Part shown: in pieces, positions 1-10,044 of the stretch
Layout: each line of letters starts with the position of its first letter
How positions within the stretch are numbered: position 1 is the first letter of the stretch
NCBI GenBank assembly: GCA_038380435.1
Contig: JAWZYU010000001.1
Span: 13,062,001-13,126,000 of the forward strand
DNA from: Ryuthela nishihirai
Taxonomy: Eukaryota; Arthropoda; Arachnida; Araneae; Heptathelidae
Direction of reading: 5' to 3'
DNA: 64,000 nt
Notes under the pieces: model-generated
What the model saw: the letters and a program-made list of their open reading frames with translations, nothing else
The model's database searches: none
What the model was told of the DNA's origin: nothing
Position numbers and translations under genes: made by a program

Positions 1-593
1 AGAATAGGTATGGTGATAAACAGAGAAAAAACTAAAGTGATGAAAATTGGTCAAGCAGATGGTGCTTCATTTACTTTGAATGACTGCACTCTTGAGCAAG
101 TGTCTCGGTTTAATTATCTTGGGAACTATGTAACAGATACTGATGATGTGTGGCATGAGATGAATGGAAGAATTGGGATTGCTACTGGGGCTTTTGGGCG
201 GGGGTGGCTCAGTCGGTAGCGCGCCAGGTTCGAGTCCCCGCTGGGTCAGCGTTGAGATTTATCTCCGCAAAAATTCCCCGCCCTGCCCACGGTCAATAGG
301 GGACACCGATGGGCTTGGAAAGGCCGCCGTCCGTCGGATGGGACGTTAAGCCGTGGCCCCGTGTGTGGGAGAGCCATACCCTGTGCACGTTAAAGAACAC
401 ACTGGATGGCCTTGACGGGAGACTACCATCTGTCTCCCAACAGCTGTTCCAGTGGGTCCCCTCCCCCAACCTTCTCTGAGCCTTCAGGGTCCATGTGACC
501 TGGCCATTTAGCCCATGGTGTGCAAAAAAGTGCCGCTCAGAGGTAAAACAACCCAACTGGGGCTTTTAAGAATCTGTAGAAATTATGGAAAAA
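1..593 (+). mobile_element. RTE-like LINE, 3' RT fragment split by a SINE
   Basis: Bases 1-195 and 568-593 encode the region after the RT catalytic core. The readable stretch runs from MVINREKTKVMKIG through FNYLGNYVTD to RIGIATGAF, and matches the LINE at 18186-18420 closely. The body is interrupted at 196-555 by SINE-B. The LINE starts outside the window and its match stops near 593, where a cluster of tRNA-core repeats begins, so the 3' tail is missing here. It is a dead fragment. The family assignment is firm because three longer copies lie in the window. Confidence 0.9.
196..555 (+). mobile_element. SINE-B copy 1, nested in LINE
   Basis: A tRNA-derived SINE of about 360 bp. The head contains a box A-like TGGCTCAGTCGG and a box B-like GGTTCGAGTCC, with about 20 bases missing between them compared with the copy at 48671-49010. 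The body includes GGCTTGGAAAGG and GAGCCATACCCTG, and the 3' end is AGAGGTAAAACAACCCA. It is flanked by a perfect 12-bp target duplication, ACTGGGGCTTTT, at 184-195 and 556-567. Related copies lie at 48671-49010 (minus) and 50905-51232 (plus). Confidence 0.9.
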
Positions 594-612
594 TAGGCAT
601 ATATTTATTAAT

Positions 613-1432
613 AGATTCTGAAAAAAAAATCATCGCCGCCACGGCGGGAATCGAACCCGCATCTCTCCAGATTCATGCCAGAGCGCGCTAACCATTGCAC
701 CACGCGTCGGACAACGAATATTTTCAGAATATGACCTTATAAATTTTCTTCTTGAGACGTGACTGAGACAGCGCCATCTATACTCAAGGAGATGCAACGT
801 TTTCAGTCGTTGCATTTGATTATCAGATGTTAATGAGTAGGTCGCTAACGCTACCGCGTTAGGACTGAAAACGTTGCATCTCCTTGAGTATAGATGGCGC
901 TATCTCAGTTACGTCTCAAGAAGAAAATTTATAAGGTCATATTCTGAAAATATTCGTTGTCCGACGCGTGGTGCAATAGTTAGCGCGCTCTGGCATGAAT
1001 CTGGAGAGATGCGGGTTCGATTCCCGCCGTGGCGGCGGCGATGAATTTTTTTTCAGAATCTATTAATTAACGTTTCTTAACAGGGAATACTGTGCATTCA
1101 CTTTGGATTGATTTTAATTATATATTTAACACGGTAGCGTTAGCGACCTTCTCATTAACATCTGATAATCAAATGCAACGACTGAAAACGTTGCATCTCC
1201 TTGAGTATAGATGGCGCTGTCTCAGTCACGTCTCAAGAAGAAAATTTATAAGGTCATATTCTGAAAATATTCGTTGTCCGACGCGTGGTGCAATGGTTAG
1301 CGCGCTCTGGCATGAATCTGGAGAGATGCGGGTTCGATTCCCGCCGTGGCGGTGATGATTTTTTTTTCAGAATCTATTGGTTAATGTTTCTTAACAGGGT
1401 ATACTGTGCATTCACTTTGGATTGATTTTAAT
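613..1432. mobile_element. Cluster of three tRNA-core repeats (minus, plus, plus)
   Basis: Three copies of one ~300-bp repeat: minus at about 614-850, plus at 863-1130 and plus at 1130-1432. Unlike a standard SINE, the tRNA-like part lies mid-element (plus copy at about 1276-1353), after a ~130-bp leader. Each core is flanked by short inverted repeats, ATTCTGAAAA on one side and TTTTCAGAAT on the other. The tRNA-like core has a D-arm resembling tRNA-Gln/Glu genes and a good box B (GGTTCGATTCC). The first two copies form a near-perfect inverted repeat (614-808 versus 863-1060). The whole cluster is bracketed by a 19-bp direct repeat with one mismatch (594-612 and 1433-1451), which suggests insertion as one unit. 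Confidence 0.8.
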
Positions 1433-1445
1433 TAGGCATATATTT

Positions 1446-2376
1446 GTTAATTAGTATCATAGACCCGAAGAAGACCAGTGGAGACATCAAAAGGGAGATT
1501 GCGTCTCATGGGGTTTATAGATAGATGCTTCCACCATACGTTGTTGCCTTCTGGAGTGTAGCTGCCAGGCTCGATGCCCCTACAAAAAGCAGCTTTTGAC
1601 ACCAGCTCTGAAGCAAAAAAGGCTATCCTGGGCAAAGAAACATCGACACTGGACTGTGGAGAATTGGGAAAAAGTTATATTTTCCGACGAAACCCACTTT
1701 AAGATGCATGGCTACAGGTCAAATTTCGTCCGCCGCTCGCCTGGAGAACCTCTTCGATCCGACCACATCCAGCAATCCCCCAAACACCCACCCAAGACCA
1801 TGTTTTGGGGATGTTTCACAGCCTCCGGGCCACAGACGCTTCACCCCATTGAAGGAATGATGGACAGCAAAAAGTACATAGATGTTCTGGAGGCGAAAAT
1901 GGTCCCAACACTGCAGAAGCTGTTTCCTAACGGCGACGGGGTATTTCAACAGGATCTGGCTCCATGCCACAATTCTAAGCTTACTAAGAGCTTCTTTACC
2001 CAACAACATTTGAAGGCATTGGAGTGGCCAGGAAATTCACCAGATCTAAACCCCATTGAAAATTTGTGGGCCATTATTAAAGCGTGCATATCTAAGATGG
2101 ATTGCACGACGAAAACCAAAATGATAGAAAGTGTCATGAAAGTGTGGTACCACGACCCTGAAGTGAAGGAGATGTGTGGAAAGCTAGTGGCATCAATGGT
2201 TGAGAGGGTGGAAGAAGTAATTAAAGCTAAGGGGGGGTCACTTTCACTATTAACTACACCATTAAAGAAATAAATATTTTAGTTGTTTCTTTGTTACTGC
2301 ATTTTCCTATTATTTTATTGTCTATCTAATTCATTTTCCTATTATTATATTGTCCCAACTAATTTGCACAGTACTG
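1446..2376 (+). mobile_element. Tc1-like DNA transposon, 5'-truncated
   Basis: The 3' terminal repeat TTTGCACAGTACTG ends at 2376 and is followed by TA, the expected Tc1 target. No matching 5' end is found upstream, so the left end is lost, with homology starting near 1446 beside the tRNA-core cluster. Within it lies the transposase pseudogene described next. Confidence 0.9.
1470..2273 (+). pseudogene. Tc1-like transposase (DD34E), N-terminus broken
   Basis: The DDE transposase would cut and join the element at TA sites in the nucleus. The open frame from 1596 holds 225 residues. The catalytic triad is visible: D31 in IFSDETHF, D120 in VFQQDLAPCH and E155 in SPDLNPIENLW, with 34 residues between the second D and the E. 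Upstream, TSGDIKREIASHGV (helix-turn-helix end) is in one frame and ARCPYKKQLL in another, with an in-frame TAG at 1518. The N-terminal DNA-binding domain is therefore frameshifted and truncated. The first codon at 1596 is TTG inside the homologous region, not a genuine start. The catalytic half looks surprisingly well preserved. Confidence 0.93.
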
Positions 2377-2384
2377 TATGCATT

Positions 2385-3175
2385 GTGTCAACAAATTTTC
2401 TTAATGCCCTGAAATCAAACAAAACTACAAAATATTTGAAAGTTTTAATAGACAGTAATTTGAATTGGAAATCACATGTTAATATGATAGTAAATAAAAT
2501 ATGATTTTACTTAGTCAGATTGTATCATTTAAGAAAAATTATTTCTGGAAGATTTCTAATTACTGTTTATTTTGCTTGGATACAATCTCTTTTAAAATAT
2601 GCTTTGACTAGCTGGGGGCTATTTATATGAGTATTATTGAATGTGTTAGTCAAGTACAATATAAAATCTTAAAACTTATGACATTTCATAATAAAGTCTA
2701 TATGACTAAAGTTATTTATGATTATAAAATTCTTAGTTTGAGATCACTATCACCGGATAAGGCATGGTTGTATGTGTTGTTTTTCTGCTGAGGTCCTGCC
2801 ATCCTCTCAGATCTTCTACTTTGGCATATAAACTGACAGGCTCCTGTCAGACCTCTGTGGCAAGCAGCTGCTTGAGGGGGTGTTTATTTTTATTTTATAC
2901 ATATACTACAGCTGTTTTTATTTTTAAAAATCCAACAATTCCACCAGTTAAATGTAAAGAGTATGCTACTCATCAATCTGGCCTTTTATTTATAATCCTT
3001 AAAGTAAAGAAAGAAATAGCTCATAAACACTTTTTATTTTTTGCTCCTAGAATATTTAATTCCTTACCTAATGAAATTGGAAATGAACGTTCATACAGTG
3101 TTTTTAAATTGAAAGTCAAATATTTTATTATTACTACTTCAAATATTAATGATTACTTTAAAGTTATACAATAAT
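2385..3175 (+). pseudogene. CR1/Jockey-like LINE, RT C-terminal region
   Basis: Decayed 3' part of a non-LTR retrotransposon RT. Before the interruption one reads KYLKVLIDSNLNWKSHV, the post-catalytic motif typical of CR1/Jockey-type RTs, then traces of the thumb in several frames. SINE-A interrupts it at about 2752-2890. After that the ORF at 2900-3174 gives APRIFNSLPNEIGN and FKLKVKYFI, the conserved C-terminal end. Stops and frameshifts are frequent. The same broad class occurs at 52920-53998. Confidence 0.8.
2752..2890 (+). mobile_element. SINE-A copy, 5'-truncated, in LINE
   Basis: SINE-A body from ATAAGGCATGG through GGCATATAAACTGACAGGC to GGCAAGCAGCTGCTTGAGGG, followed by a T-rich tail. 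The tRNA-like head is missing except for its last bases. It splits the CR1/Jockey-like RT fragment. Confidence 0.9.
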
Positions 3176-3461
3176 ATTTTGTTATTAACATATGACATGT
3201 TTTGTTATGTTTTTTAACATAATGACACATATTTTTTGTCACTAAAGACATTTCTCATTGTAATAAATCAATTTGGCATCCTAAATGAGCAAATTGCTCA
3301 AAGGTCTGCTAATATGTAAATTTTATTTATTTTGTTTATATTTTATTCTTTTTCTGATTTGCGCTTATATTTTTTTCTGTTTGTATATGCAAGCTTTTGT
3401 ATTGTTTTGATATTTTGTTATTTATAAATCTACATATTTCTTAATCTTTCTTTCTTAAAAG

Positions 3462-3496
3462 TGACACTCGGGCGACGCCGGGTACGTTCAGCTAGT
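3462..3496 (+). mobile_element. Helitron-type 3' terminus
   Basis: The segment carries ACTCGG, loop GCGACG, CCGGGT (a short hairpin with one wobble pair), then ACGTTCAG and CTAG at 3492-3495, followed by T. A GC-rich hairpin about 10 bases before a terminal CTRR abutting T is the signature of Helitron 3' ends, and this version closely resembles those common in invertebrates. The 5' TC end and any Rep/helicase are not visible, so it is the end of a non-autonomous copy. The AT-rich stretch at 3180-3460 may be its body. Confidence 0.7.
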
Positions 3497-3659
3497 AATT
3501 AAAATAAAGAAATAAATATGTAACGAAATATTAAATAATTTTAAATAAAAATAAAATAATCATTGAATGAATCTGCATTCCAAAGTGATTAGCTCTTATA
3601 ATTTTAGAGTCAAACTAAATGAACTAATTCTGCTGATTAATGACAATGCAACCTGGATT

Positions 3660-3780
3660 CAACCCCCGGTAAGGCATGATCTTTCTGCTGAGGTCTTTCC
3701 TTCCTCACAGATCTTCTCTACGGCTTATTATACTGACAGGTTCCATTCAGACCTCTGTGGTAAGCAGATGCTTTAAGGGT
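3660..3780 (+). mobile_element. SINE-A copy, diverged
   Basis: From CCCCCGGTAAGGCATG to AGACCTCTGTGGTAAGCAGA. The head is missing and the body has several small deletions and substitutions relative to other copies, so it is an old insertion. Confidence 0.8.
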
Positions 3781-4147
3781 ATTCTCCCACAACTTTCAAT
3801 CGCAAGAAGAGTTGATTTCACTGGTTTACAAGGTTTTTATAACCTGAACAATTGAAGCTGCCTTTAACTTTTTTTCAGTTGCTGATTTCAGATCTGGCCT
3901 TAAAAAATGGCTAGCACGTCACGTTTTTATGTTAATGGTCATTTTGACTCCTATTAAGATCTTTCTATACCAACACCTCCAAGCAACTGGGAAGATATCA
4001 GATATTATACTTTTTGTAACTGGCAACACTGATTAACAAGTGGGGGGAAAACATGTAACAGTAACCTAACCTCAGACCGCCATTCTTGTTGTTTTCATTG
4101 TAGGAGGAACACGTGCTGTACGTTGCAGATAGAACTTTGGCGTTTAA

Positions 4148-4471
4148 ATGGCACAAAGGCAGCGTCGTGGATGTGTTAATGTGCCAGATAAGTTTTGCTA
4201 TGTGTGTGGAAATTATATTTTAAAACCCCATGATCGTTCGTTGACAAAGATTGCAAAGAAAGCCTATAACTTGTATTTTGGATGTCATGTTGGAGATCAG
4301 GACAAAACATGGGCTCCATATGTGTGCTGCATTTCGTGCTTTGTTGGCCTGAGTGAATGGTTGAAAGGCAAGATAAAATCCATGCCCTTTGCAGTTCCAA
4401 TGGTTTGGCGTGAGCCAACGAGTCACTTGCATGATTGCTACTTTTGTTTAACTAAAGTGTCGGGCTTTTAA
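4148..4471 (+). pseudogene. RQRRGC/CYVCG cysteine-rich family, copy 1
   Basis: An open frame of 107 residues starting MAQRQRRGCVNVPDKFCYVCG, followed by GDQDKTWAPYVCC, PMVWREP and DCYFCL. The spaced cysteine pairs suggest metal binding. I recognise the motif order from a multi-copy, functionally uncharacterised family in arthropod genomes. The frame closes at an in-frame TAA in an A-rich stretch (4469-4471). Homology nevertheless continues: QYTNVPS in the same frame, then AIRPVPHGE in another frame up to about 4530. That indicates a stop plus a frameshift in the conserved tail, so I call it a pseudogene or retro-derived copy. The family's usual downstream acidic region is not found; a minisatellite follows at once. 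Confidence 0.75.
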
Positions 4472-4529
4472 AAAAAAAAACAATATACAAATGTTCCGTC
4501 GCCATAAGACCAGTTCCTCATGGAGAATA

Positions 4530-4980
4530 TATGTAGTGAATAAGTGGATGCATGTGTGAACAATTGAATGCATCATTGGAAAATAGAGAATGACTGAATA
4601 CGTATAGTGAATGAGTGAATATGTATAGGGAATGAGTCAATACGTATAGTGAATGCATGTAGTGAGCGAGCGAGTGAATGCACATAGTGAGCGAGCGAGT
4701 GAATGCATGTAGTGAGCAAGTGAGTGAATGCATGTAGTGAGCAAGTGAGTGAATGCATGTAGTGATCGAGTGAATGCATGTAGTGAGTGAGTGAATGCAT
4801 CTAGTGAGTGAGTGAATGCATGTAATGAGCGAGTGAGTGAATGCATGTAATGAGCGAGTGAGTGAATGCATGTAATGAGCGAGTAAGTGAATGCATGTAG
4901 TGAGCGAGTGAATGCATGTAGTGAGCGAGTGAATGCATGTGGCGAGTGAGTGAATGCATGTAGTGAGTGAGTGAATGTGT
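4530..4980. repeat. 25-bp minisatellite, copy 1
   Basis: Tandem array with the core TGAATGCATGTAGTGAGCGA and variants (AATGAGCGAG, AGTGAGTGAG), with shorter related units on the left. The basic unit is about 25 bp, with shortened units of 17-21 bp. Long low-complexity frames across it (MHSLTRSLHAF repeats on the minus strand) are by-products of the repeat and not proteins. It has exactly one 25-bp unit more than the copy at 29494-29919. Confidence 0.95.
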
Positions 4981-5228
4981 GTGTGTTGTACCAGAGCCTC
5001 ATGTTAGCCATCCATTACCTGAGGTTTTCCCTAAAGATAAAAGGAACTTTTGAGGAAATCAACAGATAATGGATGTTGCCCGTCTCCCACGATCTAGGAC
5101 GTCTGAGGGTGGCTTTTGGGGGAGACATTTTTTTTTCTTTTCTTTTTTTTTTCTTTTTTTTCAACTTCGTTTACCTTTTTCTTTCTCTCTTCAGTTGAAC
5201 GTTTTTCTATTTTTCAATTAACGTTCTC

Positions 5229-5759
5229 TCATTTTTGGTCAACCGAGAATGCCTTCCACATAGCAAAGAGGACCAGCAAAAGATGTAAAACAGAAAATGT
5301 GAATCTAAGCACATGCCACGTTATGAGGAAGACATCCTCTTCATCGTCCTCTGATCGTGTTATCGATAACAGCCAGTTATTGGTGACTTCACATTCACTG
5401 GTGGCAGTAGAAGTGGAAGATCTTGAATCACACGTCACATTTGACAGTCCTGATTTAATTGGCTCATCATCCACTGAAAATGGTTCTGATATATATCTTT
5501 TTGGTGGAATGTTTACCATTTCGAACCTATTGGCACTATGGTCATTGCGAGTGGAGGGGACATAGAATATTGATGTTTCTGGTGGCTGGCTACGCTCATT
5601 GCTCCCCTCCATATTCCCTAAACAACAGGAGCAACAAAGGTTCTTCATCTGTTTCCACCTTCGACCGAGGCATTCCCTGCCCCTCCTTGTAAAACTTGAC
5701 GCGCGTTGGCGTACATTAAACGCTCTGCGCGTACGATCAGCGATAGGCATCCTGCCCAT
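5229..5759 (-). CDS. Hypothetical ORF, possible C-terminal membrane segment
   Basis: An open frame of 176 residues on the minus strand, kept in the duplicated segment at 30171-30698 as 175 residues. It begins MGRMPIADRTRRAFNVRQ, is basic at the N-terminus, has a CCSCCL cysteine cluster near residue 45 and acidic/serine-rich middle parts. It ends with a hydrophobic stretch (LRFTFSVLHLLLVLFAMW) that could span a membrane. The two copies differ by an in-frame 3-bp indel and a few substitutions. I recognise no family. The plus strand over the same bases is also open for 149 codons, so the frame may be chance or part of an untranslated repeat. Confidence 0.3.
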   Translation of the reverse strand: MGRMPIADRTRRAFNVRQRASSFTRRGRECLGRRWKQMKNLCCSCCLGNMEGSNERSQPPETSIFYVPSTRNDHSANRFEMVNIPPKRYISEPFSVDDEPIKSGLSNVTCDSRSSTSTATSECEVTNNWLLSITRSEDDEEDVFLITWHVLRFTFSVLHLLLVLFAMWKAFSVDQK

Positions 5760-6206
5760 TCAACTCAATACAAATAATATTCAGCACACACTATCTAGAA
5801 ACTACTTCAAATATAAATATCTCGAATCAAATAACACTTACACTCGCATCCAAAACATCGTCTTAACGCTTCTAAGGAAAGATTTCCTTTAAACCCGTTA
5901 ATTGTTTTTCAGTTACATTGTTCAGAATTTTGAATAATTAAGATTTTAATTTGTTGCGTCTGCTGAAGGTTTGTAATGCCAGATACAGGTAACAATGAGA
6001 ATCATTTTCGCATATTAATATTTATCTGTTTATTTTTGATGGCGACCATTTTGAATATATTAAAATTAGTTTGGGGAACTGCAAATGGTCATTTAAAATC
6101 ACATCGATTACGTATTTATCTGTTTCTTTACTCTATTCAATAATATTGTTACACGTATCAGAAACGTGATCATTTAAAACAGATTTCATTTTATCAGAAA
6201 CGTGAT

Positions 6207-6273
6207 CTTTTAATCGTTTAAGCGCTTTTCTGATCAGATCACGTGATCAGAAAAGCGTTTAAATGATTAAAAG
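6207..6273. repeat. Strong hairpin, 30-nt arms
   Basis: Arms at 6207-6236 and 6244-6273 pair at 28 of 30 positions around a 7-base spacer; the centre GATCACGTGATC is itself palindromic. It is conserved at 31147-31213 in the duplicate. Two related direct repeats, TATCAGAAACGTGATC, lie just upstream. It could be a small foldback element. Confidence 0.85.
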
Positions 6274-6407
6274 CAAAATTTCTGAATAGTAATTTACTTC
6301 GTCATCACATGATCACATACAAATTTAAAATAGAAATTAATATAATTATTAATTCAAAGGAATGGACAAGGCTTTTTGCCCGTTAGATTTATTTAAACAA
6401 GTACATT

Positions 6408-6545
6408 GAGCCGCGGGTAAGGCATGGATCTGTGTCGTTTTTCTGTTGAGGTCCTGCCATCCTCACAGACCTTCTACTATGGCATATAAACTGACAGGCT
6501 CCTGTCAGACCTCTGTGGCAAGCAGCTGCTTGAGGGGGGATTTCT
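6408..6545 (+). mobile_element. SINE-A copy in segmental duplication 1
   Basis: Begins at the end of the tRNA head (CCGCGGGTAAGGCATGG) and runs to AGCAGCTGCTTGAGGGG plus a T-rich tail. It is present at the same place in the second copy (31370-31490), so it was there before the duplication. Confidence 0.92.
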
Positions 6546-8553
6546 TTTTATTTTATTTTTTAGCATTGCTTACCTTCTATAAAACTCAACCGTGTACAAA
6601 AACTCTTTACAGAATTATTTTTTATCTTATGAAAGGCAACTAAATACCTGACCTTACAAACAAGCGTAACGAACAAGCTTGCACTAACGGCGGGTTGCAA
6701 CACGAAATAAAATTCATCAGCGTGATGAGTCATTGGTCTTATGACCACACGTTCGCCAATAAATGGCGGAAAAGACGTAAAACTGTAAGAATGTTTACAA
6801 TTACAGATTTTTTTTTAAAATGATATCTTACTTCCAAATAATTTTATTAGCTGATTTTTCTTCCGAGGAAGAAATAATATTTTGCTATCGATTGTTACTG
6901 AGTAGCGTTACTTCCTAGGAAAGAGTAATATTTAACAAAAGTGAATCATATGTTGAATTGGGGATACAGGGACAATAAGTATTAGGAATAAAAAGTTTTA
7001 AACTCGAGGCCAAGTCGCGTAACCGATATACGAGAAGTAAAAAAAAAATAATTTTATTGGTTATTCTTTTGCTGATGCAATCGCGATTTCTTTGAGCTGG
7101 TTTAGTAATAAACTATTGAAGTGAAAAATAGGAAGGTGAATTTTTTTTCTGTTATTTTTTGTGCTGTTGCAATCACGGTGTCTTTGAAATGGCTTAGTAT
7201 TAAAAAGAGAAAATAAGTTAATAAATTGGCAGGTGATTGAAATTTGTAACGAAGAAGGAATTTTTTACCCCTGATTCGTGTGGTGAGGTTTTTGAAACGG
7301 AAATACAGAGAGTAATGAATTGAGACATGGCAAAAATAAGAATTTAACGTAAAATCACTTCATCGTTCCAAAACAAGTCCTGACTTTGTAGGGGATGCGG
7401 AAATGCAGAACACAAATATCTGATAGCATGTATATGGAATATATGTATATGCATATATATGGAAGTCATATTGATATTAAATTGTAATTTAGAATTGTAG
7501 AAGTAGTTTTTTTTTAAGATATTTATGTTCTGAATGCAGTTTTTAGTAACATCTGCAATTAACTTTCAATATATTATACATGAAGGCTTATAATTTCATA
7601 AATCTGCAAGTGTTAGTTTATCCTATTTCTACACGTGTTGTCTCTAAATTGTATTTGTCTAATTTTTACTTGTCCTAGACTTGAATGATTGAATTCATTT
7701 TTCCAACTGAAATACCCAAATAAAAGTTTTATATGCTACTCACTATATTGTGCCACTAGTATAACTGAACATTCTTATCACTGCGTTTCTATATGATTAT
7801 TATTATATTTATATATATCTTATTTTTAGAATGATTCAGTGGAGAAACCCCCGTATTGTAGTTGCAAATTTGCATTATTAATAAAAAAATGTTTCAACAG
7901 AGGGAGTAAAAAAAATTCCAATTCGTACCTCGTCAACCAGAAATTTAACTGGAAATTAATTTAATTAATTAATACTCCCCACCCCACAAGCAGCTGCTTG
8001 CCACAGAGGTCTGAACAGCTATCGCTAAAGTTACAAAAAGTACAAAATAAATTTTCATTATGCTATAATACAAAATATATTTATTATGCTATAAAAAAGG
8101 TAAATATTACTACATTCATTTCAGTTATCAACAGTTATTGTTTCAAACAAAAAAGAAGTTTGAAGAAAACGAAATAATTAATTACTGAGGCTTTAAAATA
8201 CATCTCCATAATGTGTTTCAATACAGCAGAGTCGACAGATTGTATGTACCTGTGATGGCAACGACTGACTGCTTTTGCCAGCACACTTTTTGCCTGCTGG
8301 AACTTCACCCAGTTCTCCATCCATATCCATGAGCGAAACTAGATAGTGCATTGCAACAAAACTGTGACCCAGCCTCCCTTTCTAGAGACAGGCTAGAGAT
8401 CACCATTTTAGTGGCAAAAAGCTTGCTAGTGCAGAAAATTTGCATTCTGTTTGAACTTGTTTAAGAATTATAAAATTGCCCTTAGGATATTCAATGCTGC
8501 GTTGATTTGGATAAATATAAAATATACATCTTTTTTTTTACTCTTAATTGGGT
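6546..8553. other. AT-rich sequence without recognisable genes
   Basis: Up to 7430 this is the remainder of duplicated segment 1. Beyond it lies unique AT-rich DNA with A and T runs. I see no ORF with recognisable motifs. A SINE-A 3' fragment lies at 7978-8020. Confidence 0.6.
7978..8020 (-). mobile_element. SINE-A 3' fragment
   Basis: Reverse complement of the SINE-A 3' end: AAGCAGCTGCTTGCCACAGA followed by GGTCTGA. Only about 40 bases remain. Confidence 0.75.
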
Positions 8554-8557
8554 TATA

Positions 8558-9974
8558 CACTGCTCAACATTGAAAGTGCCTCGTCTAGAAGAACGTCATA
8601 CAAGCATTCAAATATAAGGGTGGGTGTGTGCAGTTGAGATATGCAAATGATGATAAATTGGAGCCAATGACGTGTGTAGCTCAAGAGATAAAAGGTGCAA
8701 GAAGGAACAGGGATGGTATTGTGTTTGTGCAGGTGGAAGTGGTACAAACGGTTGAGATTAGATTGTTTTGCTTGGAAATTGTTCAGCGAAGGCCGAAAAT
8801 GCCTGGTACACACCGTCAGCAGGTTTATCGCCATTTGGATGCTTTTGAGAGAGGAAGAATTTTAGGCCTATGTGAAGCTGGATGGATTACACGTTGTGTA
8901 ACTGCCCATGTTCATCGAGATGTATGCTGTTGGCAACAGTGGCGAAATGAAGGTTCTAGGATGTGTCACAGAGGGAGTGGTGCTGTCTGACAGACGTCAG
9001 CATGGCTAGATTGATGCATTGTTCGACATGCTCGTTCATCAACGCAGAGCACTGCAGGCGATATTCGACGGGCTGTGTCAGCAGCCATGGACGTCCCCAT
9101 AACGACCTGAATGGTAATCTGAAAGTTGCATGAGGCACACCTTCACTCTAGACAACCGTTACGTCGACAGCCATTGACTGCAAACCATCACAGCACTCGT
9201 CTGACTTGCTGCCGAAGTCATGCGAACTGGGGTCATGAATGGATCACTGTTGTGTTTAGTGATGAATTTCGTTTCTGTCTGGGTGCTGATGATTGACAGG
9301 TCCGTGTATGGCAACAACCTGGCGAGAGGACGGATCCAGCTTTTGTTCGCAACTGGCATACTGCCGATCAGCCAGGCATAATGGTATGAGGTGCTATTGG
9401 ATATGACATCAGGTCACCTCTTGTCTACATCAAGGGAACACTGACAGCTGCATGATACGTTAGCATGGTTCTGCAGTCCGTTTTGTTACTGTTCCTGGGA
9501 GGCATGCAGCAGCCCATTTTTCAGCATCACAACACCTATGTAGCCACTGCTAGGGTCTCCAGACATTGTGTACAACATGTTCAATTATTGCCATGGACAG
9601 CACAATTTACAGATTTATCCCCAATAGAAACTCTGTGAGACCACACTGGATGACGTGCAGTCCTCTCACCGATCTGCATGAAATCTCGATGAATCATGGG
9701 AGCAAGTTAACGCTGCTTGGTGTGAAATTCCTCAGGACATATCAGTCGACTGTATGACTTCATGCCATGCCATATTGCTGCTTCTATTGCTGTTAACGTC
9801 GGTGCAACCACCTATTGGGGCAGTCATATTGTGCTGCATTATCTCATCTTCTAACTGCTGTAAGTGGCTGCAAATTAAATCATGGTATGCCAATATGCAT
9901 TGCTATGTGTGTGCTAAATTTTACCCTTATCCCCTCACTCCTTCTGGCTGGGGCAATTTCAATGTCTTGCAGTG
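8558..9974 (+). mobile_element. Tc1/mariner element with both ends, transposase dead
   Basis: Imperfect inverted termini, CACTGCTCAACATTGAAAGTG on the left and, in reverse complement, CACTGCAAGACATTGAAATTG on the right. They are flanked by TA at 8556-8557 and 9975-9976, giving a 1417-bp element of near full length. The interior is transposase-derived but carries many stops and frameshifts. Confidence 0.9.
8800..9755 (+). pseudogene. Tc1-like transposase pseudogene
   Basis: N-terminus MPGTHRQQVYRHLDAFERGR (HTH region) from 8800. Further on, in other frames, come WITVVFSDEFRFCLGADD (first catalytic D), QVRVWQQPGERTDPAFVRNW and TAQFTDLSPIE (third acidic residue). The region of the second D reads QHHNTYVA where the family has QQDNARPH, so that residue is lost. 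Multiple stops and frameshifts break the frame. Non-functional. Confidence 0.88.
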
Positions 9975-10044
9975 TATTTCAATTTTGGAATCAACAGACA
10001 TTTGTTATAACAGCTGTTTTCATGTTTCTGGCAAATGTTAACAA

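Larger units (their letters stand above)
3883..7430 (+). repeat. Segmental duplication, copy 1 (~3.55 kb)
   Basis: Bases 3883-7430 match 28847-32379 almost base for base. The coordinate offset is 24964 up to the minisatellite and 24939 just after it. Shared contents are a CYVCG-family pseudogene, a 25-bp minisatellite, a minus-strand ORF, a strong hairpin and a SINE-A. Differences are scattered substitutions, homopolymer changes and one minisatellite unit. The left boundary is sharp (TGATTTCAGATCTGG) and the right boundary lies at CTGATAGCATG. I see no terminal repeats or target duplication that would make it a simple transposon. Confidence 0.95.

Noticed and set aside
1276..1353. A genuine tRNA gene (three near-identical copies at 613-1432)
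   Set aside because: The acceptor stem has a mismatch and the anticodon arm is poorly formed. Identical flanks and inverted arms in each copy show a mobile repeat.
4530..4980. CRISPR-like array
   Set aside because: Units are contiguous with no unique spacers, and the context is eukaryotic; it is a minisatellite.
4518..5011. Long histidine/serine-rich open frames (MHSLTRSLHAF repeats), also at 29482-29950
   Set aside because: They come from the 25-bp minisatellite, which is open in several frames at once; no start context or protein family supports them.
5116..5565. 149-residue plus-strand frame starting MGETFFFLFFFF, also at 30055-30507
   Set aside because: The N-terminus is a translated T-rich tract and the rest overlaps the minus-strand frame. 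No recognisable motif.
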